Below, in pieces: positions 7,529 through 14,276 of a DNA stretch of 21,355 nucleotides. Source of the stretch: Bog-473 sp036502025. GTDB lineage: Bacteria; Actinomycetota; Acidimicrobiia; Acidimicrobiales; RAAP-2. The notes beneath the pieces are model-generated. The model was given only the letters and a program-made list of their open reading frames with translations. It had not been told where the DNA came from and made no database searches. Every line of letters starts with the position of its first letter. The stretch's first letter is position 1. The stretch spans positions 1-21,355 of the forward strand of contig DASXZJ010000049.1 of the NCBI GenBank assembly GCA_036502025.1, written 5' to 3'. Made by a program: the position numbers and the translations under genes.

Positions 7529-8872
7529 ATGACCGTCTCTGAGGCCCACCGGGGATCCGAAGCCCACCGGGCCGTGCACCGCGACCGGGCGCTCGTCAAC
7601 TCCGCGGTGGCCACCCTGTTCGCCCGCGGCATAAGTGCGATCGCCACGGTCTCCATCCTCGCCATCTCGGCCCACTCGCTGACGAAGCCCCAACTCGGTG
7701 TGGTCGCCGTGTTGACCTTGCTGTCGGCCTTCCTGGCCTTTGGTGACTTCGGCCTCGGAACGCTCCTGATGACCCGGTTGCCCGAGGCGCACGCCCGGGA
7801 CGACCAAGCCGCCAAGCAGGAAGTCGTGGGAGTGACGCTCAGCACACTCTGTGTGACCGGTGGGGTGATCGTGGTGCTGGGCGCCGCGCTGACGTTCATC
7901 CTCCCTTGGCAGTCGCTACTCGGGGCGCACCAGTTGCCCGACGCTCAAGTGCGAGCCGCTGTTCTCACCTTCTTCGTCTTCGGTGGAATCGGAATCCCGG
8001 CCACGGTTGGCAGTCGCATCCTGGCGTCGATGCTGCGCTCGGCTACCGCCCAAATCTGGCTGGTGGCGTCGAGCATCCTGGCGCTCGGGATGACGGTGGC
8101 GTGCGCCGAGCTGCATCTTCCCATCTGGGCCTATGTCTTCGCGATCGCTGGTGGGCCGACCGCAGTCGCGCTCGTGCAGACGATCTGGGTGCTGGCCCGG
8201 GTCTTTCCGGATCTTCGGCCGCACCGCCTCGGCGTGCATCCGAACGTGGCCTGGACCTTTCTCCGAGCCAGCTCGTACTTCGCCATCATGAGTCTCTCGG
8301 CCGTCGTGTCCTACTCAATCGATTCACTCGTCGTGTCAGCCGTGCTCGGGGCATCGGTGGCCGCTGTTTTTGCGCTGGCCGCCCGTATGTTCACCCTGGT
8401 CGGCGTCACGGTGGGCCTGGCCGGCCAGCAAATGTGGTCGGCGCTGAGCGACGCCATCACCAGAGGCGACCATGCCTGGGCCCGAGTGCGGTTCTGGCAC
8501 ACGTTGTTCATCTCGACGGGGATAACCACGTTTGCCTGCGCGCTGTTGGTGATTTTCGGGCGTCAAATCTCCCGCGTGTGGGTCGGGAGCCACCTGATTC
8601 CGCCCTTGTCGCTGCTGATCGTGCTGGCCGTCTACACGGTGTACTCGACCACGATCCTCCAGGCGTCCTACCTCCTGGCTGCTGTCGGTCGGGTGAAGAC
8701 ATTTGCGCTCATAGGCGTGGGAGGCGCGATAGTCAACCTGGTCACCTCCATCTGGCTCACCCACGTCTATGGATTGACCGGCCCGATTCTCGGCAGCATC
8801 TTTGCGTTCTTCGCCATCGTGACCGTCCCACTGACCATCCTCTTGAGGCGGGAGCTGCGAGCTCTGGACTGA
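7529..8872 (+). CDS. Wzx-like polysaccharide flippase (MOP superfamily)
   Basis: The 447-residue integral membrane protein has about 12 hydrophobic segments, starting near residues 24-46, 56-80, 98-125, 143-162 and 175-192 and ending with 361-385, 393-411 and 416-438. The N-terminal pattern (NSAVATLFARGISAIATVSILAISAHSLTKPQLGVVAVL, then FGDFGLGTLLMTRLPE) is that of Polysacc_synt/oligosaccharide flippases, where the G-x-G after the second helix is conserved. Its role would be to move undecaprenyl- or decaprenyl-linked glycan units across the cytoplasmic membrane. The first 22 residues are hydrophilic and contain a short internal repeat (SEAHRGSEAHRAVHR). There is no visible Shine-Dalgarno before the ATG, so translation from a leaderless message or an internal start is possible. 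It stands alone on the plus strand and converges with the SGNH gene, with only 22 bp between stops. The substrate cannot be told from sequence. Confidence 0.9.
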   Translation: MTVSEAHRGSEAHRAVHRDRALVNSAVATLFARGISAIATVSILAISAHSLTKPQLGVVAVLTLLSAFLAFGDFGLGTLLMTRLPEAHARDDQAAKQEVVGVTLSTLCVTGGVIVVLGAALTFILPWQSLLGAHQLPDAQVRAAVLTFFVFGGIGIPATVGSRILASMLRSATAQIWLVASSILALGMTVACAELHLPIWAYVFAIAGGPTAVALVQTIWVLARVFPDLRPHRLGVHPNVAWTFLRASSYFAIMSLSAVVSYSIDSLVVSAVLGASVAAVFALAARMFTLVGVTVGLAGQQMWSALSDAITRGDHAWARVRFWHTLFISTGITTFACALLVIFGRQISRVWVGSHLIPPLSLLIVLAVYTVYSTTILQASYLLAAVGRVKTFALIGVGGAIVNLVTSIWLTHVYGLTGPILGSIFAFFAIVTVPLTILLRRELRALD

Positions 8873-8894
8873 TCGCCGAGAGCCCTGGGACCCG

Positions 8895-9884
8895 TCAGCG
8901 GGAGCGAGAAGCCAGAGCGGCTCGTTGCCTGAGGACGGCTTCGGCCACCTGGTCCGCCATCTTCCTACGACCGCTCTCCCTGAAGTGCTCGATGCCGTCG
9001 TCAGCATCTAGGAACTCCTCGGTTTTCAGAAACTCGAATATTCGGAGATGGTCGGCATCGGGCCCGTAGCCATCCACCCAAGCTTCTTCCATGGTGGCAA
9101 AGAGCTTGATGGCGCGCTCACGCGCCTGCGGTCCGAGTACCACGTCGGCGCGATCCAGTGGGATCGGCACCCAATAGAGAACGACGGGGACATTCATGTC
9201 GCGCAGGCAGGCGCCGACCGCTGTGATGCTGTCCAGGTAGGACTGATTGAGCGGGTCAAGGTAGCTGTGTAGAAAGGCGTAGCTGAGGCGGGTGAACTGG
9301 TCTTGGTCCAGTCCGGCGCGGGCGGGATTTTTCAGCTGGCGACGGATGTCCCCATACGGTTTCAGGCCGTCGACGGTCGGGATCTGGATCGCGTCGTGGT
9401 GGGCATAGTCGGCCGCCGTGGGGAGCGGAACGTAGGTGTGGAAGCGCGATGGCGGCCGATGGGGCGGAATGCGGAGAAGGGCCCGCAACGGCTTTTCATG
9501 ACCGTGCTCGGGATGGAACTCCCAGATGTCGTAACCGAGCCGGAGGGGGAACGACAACACCACGATAGGCCGGACGGGGTAGCGGGCCAGTATCTCCAGA
9601 TAGGCCTGGTACAGCTTGAAGTGGGTTCCGGGCGCGGCGATGGAATACGTCGAGAGCTCTGGTGCAAGGGCGTCGGCGAACATTTGCGGAAGTGTCCGCG
9701 GATCGGCGTCGTCGGGGTGGGTGAACTGGCTCTCCGACGCGCCGAGATGGAGGACGTCCATCGGATCCGAGCGGAGGCGCTGCGCGAACAGGCGGGCGTT
9801 GCGGATGTCGGGGTGGTCAAGTCGCTTCACCCAGCGCCGGAAGGAGGGTCCGAGGCGCTTACGCAACTGTTGTTGGAGCGACAC
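8895..9884 (-). CDS. SGNH/GDSL-fold hydrolase-like protein
   Basis: The 329-residue product starts at a GTG (9884-9882, MSLQQQLRKRLG). The frame is open further upstream, but the extra residues are low-complexity Arg/Ser and cross the FkbM gene, so the later start is chosen. A strand-turn VLHLGASESQF (44-54) fits SGNH block I with Ser50 as nucleophile. RPIVVLSFPLRLGYD (105-119) lies where the block III region would be, and the C-terminal ADDGIEHFRESGRRKMADQV fits block V with His300. The acid is spaced D-x-x-x-H rather than the normal D-x-x-H. There is no signal peptide or membrane segment, so it appears cytoplasmic unless anchored by its basic N-terminus. In glycan clusters such proteins add or remove acyl groups on sugars. 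The fold call is moderate, and catalytic activity is uncertain. Confidence 0.65.
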   Translation of the reverse strand: MSLQQQLRKRLGPSFRRWVKRLDHPDIRNARLFAQRLRSDPMDVLHLGASESQFTHPDDADPRTLPQMFADALAPELSTYSIAAPGTHFKLYQAYLEILARYPVRPIVVLSFPLRLGYDIWEFHPEHGHEKPLRALLRIPPHRPPSRFHTYVPLPTAADYAHHDAIQIPTVDGLKPYGDIRRQLKNPARAGLDQDQFTRLSYAFLHSYLDPLNQSYLDSITAVGACLRDMNVPVVLYWVPIPLDRADVVLGPQARERAIKLFATMEEAWVDGYGPDADHLRIFEFLKTEEFLDADDGIEHFRESGRRKMADQVAEAVLRQRAALASRSR

Positions 9885-10029
9885 GGCGGGCAGTCTACGG
9901 CGCGGCGTTGTCACCCGACGAGCAATCCGGCACTGGAATGGACACTCCGGCGGGTTGGTTGACCAAGAGTCGGGGGCTCGGCGGCAACCGGGCGCCCGCT
10001 CAAGGTGGGTCGACGCGTTCGACGATCTC

Positions 10030-10956
10030 TCAGCGCCGGGTGCCGCGCACGTCGAAAGGCAGCGGCACGAGTTCGTCGAAGACCTCCCGCGCGGCGCGGT
10101 CGTCCGCTCGGCACGCCGCGACATCCCAGAAGTGGTAGCCGTGTTCGAGCGGCTTCGGCTCGAGGGTCATGGCCTGCTCCGCCGCCTGGTCGATGTCGAG
10201 CTGGCCGAGGGGGTCACCCGCATTGTCCCAGATGGCCAGGTGCTTGTACCCCAGCGCGATCAGTGCCGGCCACATGTCGTTCGGGTCGTAGCCGGCCTTG
10301 CGGGCCAGCTCAGGGTCGAATTCGAAGAAGAGCACGGGGGCCGAATCGAGCCACGCTCGCGCCGCGGCCGGGACGAGCACGGGATCGAATCCGTCGGTGT
10401 CCGACTTGATAAGACGCATGGAGCCGAACTCCGGATTGCGCGAACGCAATTGAGAGGCGGTGGCCGAAGGAAGGGCGTCCCGGACCCCGGCATCTTCGAC
10501 GAAGCGAGTAGTGCCGTGATCCCGCACCGCGCTCGCCGTCGCTAGTTCGCTGTCCTCGGGGAGGAGGAGCACCTCCTCGACCGTCACGGCGGGGTTTCCA
10601 TCCACGTTTCGATGCAGGAATTCGGCCCAGTACGGGTCAGCTTCGACGCACAGCACGTGGGCACCGCTGGCCGCGATGATCTGAAGCGCCGAATCGCCGA
10701 TGTTGGCTCCGATGTCCATGACGAGAAGGGGCAGCTGGTGGGCCTCACTCCGGGCGGCCAATCCCGACGCCAGCTGGACCAGGTTCTGCCCGTAACTGGG
10801 CTTCACCTTGGCGTACACGGGAAGCATGTGCGAGCGAGGCATCGTAAGACGCACGCCCTGCACGAGTCGTTTGACACTTCGGTCACCGAGGAACCGTCTC
10901 CACGGAACCGCCATTGCGGTAAAGATCCGATTGGTTTCGGCCCTGGTCCACGGCAC
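10030..10956 (-). CDS. FkbM-family methyltransferase
   Basis: The 308-residue protein has a class I SAM fold. VMDIGANIGDSALQIIAAS (79-97) is motif I, VLCVEADPYWAEFLHRNV (101-118) carries the acidic residue that holds the SAM ribose (Glu105), and RLIKSDTDGFDPVLVPAA (181-198) is the signature IK-x-D-x-D/E-G segment of FkbM proteins. The C-terminal part includes FFEFDPELARKAGYD. FkbM members are O-methyltransferases for macrolides and for sugars or glycolipid headgroups, and here the glycan neighbours favour a sugar. The start is a GTG at 10956-10954. It lies 68 bp after the TetR stop on the same strand and 145 bp before the SGNH gene, so FkbM and SGNH may be co-transcribed. No substrate can be named. 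Confidence 0.88.
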   Translation of the reverse strand: MPWTRAETNRIFTAMAVPWRRFLGDRSVKRLVQGVRLTMPRSHMLPVYAKVKPSYGQNLVQLASGLAARSEAHQLPLLVMDIGANIGDSALQIIAASGAHVLCVEADPYWAEFLHRNVDGNPAVTVEEVLLLPEDSELATASAVRDHGTTRFVEDAGVRDALPSATASQLRSRNPEFGSMRLIKSDTDGFDPVLVPAAARAWLDSAPVLFFEFDPELARKAGYDPNDMWPALIALGYKHLAIWDNAGDPLGQLDIDQAAEQAMTLEPKPLEHGYHFWDVAACRADDRAAREVFDELVPLPFDVRGTRR

Positions 10957-11004
10957 GCCCGCAGGTTAGCCCGGGCTCAGATTCCGACCGCCATTCGAGT
11001 CAAT

Positions 11005-11043
11005 CGGTCAGCCCGGCTCGTCGGTCAGCCCGGCTCGTCGGTC
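11005..11043. repeat. 17-bp tandem duplication across the TetR stop codon
   Basis: CGGTCAGCCCGGCTCGT is present at 11005-11021 and again, identically, at 11022-11038, followed by the first five bases of a third unit. The TetR stop codon (11025-11027) lies inside the second unit, so the repeat duplicates the last codons (Asp-Glu-Pro-Gly-stop) into the 3' untranslated region. Confidence 0.9.
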
Positions 11044-11708
11044 GCGGGTGCGCCTGGTCGACGGGCGCGCGCCACACCGACCGCGCCCGCCCCCACTGCG
11101 ACCATCAACGCGGCGACATCTTCGACCAGCTCGTCAAGCGAGACGTGGAGATGACCGTCGAGCCAGGTCACCACGAGTTCGGTCAGTCCTCCCACCAGGA
11201 GGTGAGAGGCGATCAATCCCATGCGATCGCCTTCCAGCCCGGTCTGGCGCCAGGCGTACCGCTCGAGGAACTCGGCGGTGGCGTGCATCGTGTCCAGCCG
11301 GCGGCGACTCATCCGCTCGTTCCCCTGCGCCTCGACGAAGAGGATCCTGGCTCGTCTCGGGTCGTCGGTGACGTAGCGAACGGCGGCCTCGATGACGGCG
11401 GCGGCCCTGGCGGCCGGGTCCGTCCCGGCAGCCTGCACGGCCCGCAGCGAAATCTGGGTCGCCTCGAGCACCAGCCGGTCGAAGACGGCGATCAGCAGGG
11501 TTTCGAGGCTGTCGAAGCTCTCGTAGAAATAGCGCGGGTTCAGCCGGGCGGCCTGACAGACGCCCCGCACGGTGGTGCCGGGCCAGCCGTCTTCTCCGAG
11601 CAGCTCGAAGGCCGCGTCGATCAGCTGCTCTCGGCGCTCAGCCCGACGGACCTCGAGAGGGACGCCGCGCCATGAGCGTTGCTGGGGTTCGGTCTCGGTG
11701 GATGTCAT
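11025..11708 (-). CDS. TetR-family transcriptional repressor
   Basis: The 227-residue regulator has an N-terminal helix-turn-helix domain: RREQLIDAAFELLGEDG (26-41), then TTVRGVCQAARLNPRYFYESFDSLETLLIAVFD (45-77), with the RYFYESF recognition segment typical of TetR. The rest is a helical ligand and dimer domain, including RRARILFVEAQGNERMSRRR. The frame is open to an ATG at 11741, adding 11 residues, but a -10 box for this gene lies at 11742-11747. The transcript should therefore start near 11735, inside that extension, so the ATG at 11708-11706 is preferred. It is transcribed away from the LLM oxidoreductase, and the shared gap carries two matching dyads that also cover both promoters. It probably represses itself and the catabolic operon until an acyl-type or other small ligand binds. 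The ligand is unknown. Confidence 0.9.
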   Translation of the reverse strand: MTSTETEPQQRSWRGVPLEVRRAERREQLIDAAFELLGEDGWPGTTVRGVCQAARLNPRYFYESFDSLETLLIAVFDRLVLEATQISLRAVQAAGTDPAARAAAVIEAAVRYVTDDPRRARILFVEAQGNERMSRRRLDTMHATAEFLERYAWRQTGLEGDRMGLIASHLLVGGLTELVVTWLDGHLHVSLDELVEDVAALMVAVGAGAVGVARARRPGAPATDEPG

Positions 11709-11721
11709 GACGAGGAGGGGA

Positions 11722-11741
11722 TTGGCAACAGTCGTTACCAT
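11722..11741. promoter_or_regulatory. Putative TetR operator O1
   Basis: TTGGCAACAGTCGTTACCA is a near-palindrome (arms TGGCAAC and GTTACCA, one mismatch, 4-base centre). It matches O2, which begins 29 bp to the right, at 17 of 19 positions. It covers the -35 box of the rightward promoter and the expected start point of the tetR transcript. Confidence 0.7.
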
Positions 11742-11751
11742 ACACTAATGT
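11722..11751 (+). promoter_or_regulatory. Rightward promoter of the LLM oxidoreductase operon
   Basis: TTGGCA (11722-11727) and TAATGT (11746-11751) are 18 bp apart. They predict a transcript starting around 11758, inside operator O2, with a leader of about 40 bases before the GTG at 11798. Confidence 0.55.
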
Positions 11752-11770
11752 TGGCTACAGTCGTTTCCAA
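11742..11770 (-). promoter_or_regulatory. Leftward promoter of tetR
   Basis: On the minus strand TTGGAA (11770-11765) and TAGTGT (11747-11742) are 17 bp apart. Its -10 overlaps the rightward -10 by two bases, so the two promoters probably exclude each other. The predicted start point falls in operator O1. Confidence 0.55.
11751..11770. promoter_or_regulatory. Putative TetR operator O2
   Basis: TTGGCTACAGTCGTTTCCAA has symmetric outer arms (TTGG/CCAA) and inner AC/GT pairs. It is the second copy of O1, spaced 29 bp start to start. It covers the tetR -35 and the rightward transcript start. Confidence 0.7.
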
Positions 11771-11797
11771 TCTTGGACGCCGTGAAGGGAGCCGTTG

Positions 11798-12835
11798 GTG
11801 AAGCTTTCGATGCCGCTGAGCTACGCGGGAGGCTTTGCGGAGTCAGCCCGGCAAGCCGCCGAGTTGGAGAAAGTGGGCCTCGACGTCGTCTGGGTCGCCG
11901 AGGCCTACGGCTACGACGCTCCCAGCATGATGGGGTACCTCGCCGCCAAGACGGAGCGGGTACAGATTGGTGCGGCGATCCTGCCGATCTACACCCGCAC
12001 CCCGACCCTGATCGCCATGACCGCGGCCGGTGTCGACGCCATTTCGGGTGGACGATGCGTGTTGGGTCTCGGCGCTTCGGGCCCGCAGGTGATCGAGGGC
12101 TTCCATGGTGTGCCGTACGACCGTCCCCTGACGCGAACACGCGAGATCATCGATGTGTGTCGCAAGGTGTGGGCGAGAGAAGCGCCGCTCACCCACGACG
12201 GTGCGGCGTACCACATACCACTGCCGGCCGGTCAGGGCACCGGACTCGGCAAGACGCTCAAGATCATCGGGCACCCGGAACGGTCGCGCATCCCGATCTG
12301 GGTGGCCGCGCTCGGAGAGAAGAACGTGGCCATGACGGCCGAGGTCGCCGACGGATGGCTGCCCCTGTTCTTCGTGGCCGAGAAGGCCAAGGACGTCTTC
12401 GGTGCGGCCCTGGCCGAAGGCTCCGCCAAGCGGGACCCATCGTTGGATCCTCTCCAGATCGCGGCCGGAGGGCTCCTGGCCATCGGAGAAGAGTCAGAGG
12501 TGGCCTCCATCCGAGAGCTCGGACGCGCGACCGCCGCCCTCTATATCGGCGGCATGGGTGCCAAGGGCAAGAACTTCTACAACGCGCTGGCCTGTCGGTA
12601 CGGCTACGAGAAGGAAGCGGCCGAGATCCAGGATCTCTACCTCGGCGGCCAGAAGGCCGAAGCCGCAGCCAAGGTCCCTGACGAGCTGTTGGAGGCCACG
12701 TCCCTCTGCGGATCCGAGGGTTACATCAAGGAGCGACTCGCCGCCTTCGCTGAAGCGGGCGTGACGCACGTGAACGTGACACCCATCGGCGGCGATCCGG
12801 TGGCCATGATCGAGAAGGTGCGGAGTTGGCTCTGA
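11798..12835 (+). CDS. LLM-class (luciferase-like) F420-dependent oxidoreductase
   Basis: The 345-residue TIM-barrel protein belongs to the bacterial luciferase-like superfamily. Features are KLSMPLSYAGGF at strand 1, AAELEKVGLDVVWVAEAYGYD (the G-D-V/S-W-x-x-E/D core), TERVQIGAAILPIYTRTPTLIAMTAAGVDAISGGRCVLGLGAS (54-96), and RTREIIDVCRKVW. VAMTAEVADGWLPLFF near the middle is typical of F420-dependent members such as methylene-H4MPT reductase-like proteins. FMN use cannot be excluded. The GTG at 11798 follows AAGGGA with 7 bases between, whereas a TTG one codon earlier is badly spaced. It is the first gene of an operon with an FAD oxidoreductase (10-bp overlap) and an amidohydrolase. The probable role is reduction, hydroxylation or oxidative cleavage of the substrate controlled by the divergent TetR. 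Confidence 0.88.
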   Translation: MKLSMPLSYAGGFAESARQAAELEKVGLDVVWVAEAYGYDAPSMMGYLAAKTERVQIGAAILPIYTRTPTLIAMTAAGVDAISGGRCVLGLGASGPQVIEGFHGVPYDRPLTRTREIIDVCRKVWAREAPLTHDGAAYHIPLPAGQGTGLGKTLKIIGHPERSRIPIWVAALGEKNVAMTAEVADGWLPLFFVAEKAKDVFGAALAEGSAKRDPSLDPLQIAAGGLLAIGEESEVASIRELGRATAALYIGGMGAKGKNFYNALACRYGYEKEAAEIQDLYLGGQKAEAAAKVPDELLEATSLCGSEGYIKERLAAFAEAGVTHVNVTPIGGDPVAMIEKVRSWL

Positions 12836-14253
12836 GGCTGGTCCGTTCGCCGGAGGAGATTGTGGTCGCCGGCGGCAGCATCGCCGGCTTGGCGACGGCG
12901 CTGGCCCTCGGCCGGTCGGGGCGCCACGTCACCGTCCTGGAGCGAGACCCGATCGCCGAAGTCGACGGGGCCGAAGCGGCCTTCGCCATCGAGCGTCGAG
13001 GTGCGCCTCAGGCGCACCAGACCCACGGATTCCTGGCCCGGCTGACCGTCGTGCTGAGAGAGCGCTTCCCCGACGTGCTGGACGCTTTGCACGCCGCCGG
13101 GGCGAAGAGCATGACCCTCACCGCCAGCCTCGGGGACCGTGAACCCGGTGACGACGACCTCGACACGCTCATCGTGCGCCGCACCACTTTCGAGTGGGCG
13201 CTGCGTGACGCGGTGCGCCGTGAACCGGGCGTGACCTACCTCTCCGACGTGGCCGTCGAGGGCCTGGTGCGCGATGAGGGTGCCGTCGGCGTGCCGCACG
13301 TGGCGGGCGCTCGACTTTCGGACGGCACGGTGTTGCCGGGCAGCGTGATCGCCTGCACGGGCCGGCGGGGCGCCGTCCCGGCGTGGTTGGCCGAGGTGGG
13401 GGTGACGACCACCGAGGACGTGGCCGACACCCATATCGTCTACCTGACCCGGTGGTATCGACGACCGACGGACCTGAATATCGATATCGACCCGAGACTG
13501 GGTGGGGACTTCGGCTACCTCAAGTATCTGGCCATCCCCTGTGACGGATCGACGTTCTCGGTGACCCTCGCCGTCCGGTCCATGGACACCGAACTCCGCG
13601 GCCTCCTGCTTGATCCCGAGGCCTTTGACCGCGCCTGCCGGATCCTGCCCGGGCCGGACCGCTTCTTCGCGTCGGCTGACGTCGAGCCGCTCGGACCGGT
13701 CCGACCGATGGGAGGGCTGATCAACCGCCTCCGCCGCTTCACCGACACCGAGGGCCTGCCGTTGGTGACGGGCTTCCATGCGGTCGGTGACTCGCACACC
13801 TGCACCAACCCGATGTACGGCCGTGGGTGCTCGCTCGCCTTCGTGCAGGCCACTCTCCTGGCTGACGCGTTTGCCGACCACCCCGACGATCCGCTGCAAC
13901 GAGCGCTCGTCTATGAGTCGAGCTCGACCCGGGAGGTGGAGCCATGGTTCCATTCCGCCGTCCTGATGGACTCTTTCGGTGACGCGGACGGAGTGCCCAA
14001 GCAACCAGACGCCTTCACGTTGAAGTTCGGGGCACTGATCGCCGACGTCATGCTGGGCAGACCGGCTGATCCGATCGTCGCCCGGGGCCTCCTCCGCATG
14101 ATCAACACGCTGGTCCGCCCCGATGAGCTGATGGCCGACCGCGAATTCGTGCGACGGGTAGCGTCGTACTTCGCGGGACCTGAGGTTGACCCGGCCGACC
14201 TTGATGCGACCCGAGTGAGCCGTGGCGACCTTCTGGTCGCGGCGGCGACCTGA
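12826..14253 (+). CDS. FAD-dependent oxidoreductase/monooxygenase-like protein
   Basis: This is a 475-residue flavoprotein. The ADP-binding Rossmann loop is VVAGGSIAGLATALALGRSGRHVTVLERD (13-41), with the GGSIAGL form common in PHBH/UbiH-type and halogenase-like enzymes. PQAHQTHGFLARL (61-73) and IVRRTTFEWALRDAV (116-130, carrying the Arg that contacts FAD) follow. GFHAVGDSHTCTNPMYGRGCSLAF (316-339) is the second FAD motif with Asp322. The C-terminal part is less conserved. The TTG at 12826 overlaps the LLM stop by 10 bp and keeps the whole first beta strand. A GTG at 12862 after GGAGGAG is an alternative that would cut into that strand. It probably hydroxylates or dehydrogenates the pathway substrate or a lipid-like intermediate. 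The exact reaction is not readable. Confidence 0.82.
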   Translation: MALRLVRSPEEIVVAGGSIAGLATALALGRSGRHVTVLERDPIAEVDGAEAAFAIERRGAPQAHQTHGFLARLTVVLRERFPDVLDALHAAGAKSMTLTASLGDREPGDDDLDTLIVRRTTFEWALRDAVRREPGVTYLSDVAVEGLVRDEGAVGVPHVAGARLSDGTVLPGSVIACTGRRGAVPAWLAEVGVTTTEDVADTHIVYLTRWYRRPTDLNIDIDPRLGGDFGYLKYLAIPCDGSTFSVTLAVRSMDTELRGLLLDPEAFDRACRILPGPDRFFASADVEPLGPVRPMGGLINRLRRFTDTEGLPLVTGFHAVGDSHTCTNPMYGRGCSLAFVQATLLADAFADHPDDPLQRALVYESSSTREVEPWFHSAVLMDSFGDADGVPKQPDAFTLKFGALIADVMLGRPADPIVARGLLRMINTLVRPDELMADREFVRRVASYFAGPEVDPADLDATRVSRGDLLVAAAT

Positions 14254-14276
14254 TACCGAATCCGAGAGGAGCACCC

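Noticed and set aside
7906..9069. A 387-codon plus-strand frame overlapping the flippase
   Set aside because: It is Arg/Pro/His-rich without membrane segments. The overlapping frame gives about 12 clean hydrophobic helices.
12721..14274. A 517-codon minus-strand frame opposite the FAD oxidoreductase
   Set aside because: Composition is typical of an antisense shadow, while the plus-strand product has both FAD motifs and operon spacing.
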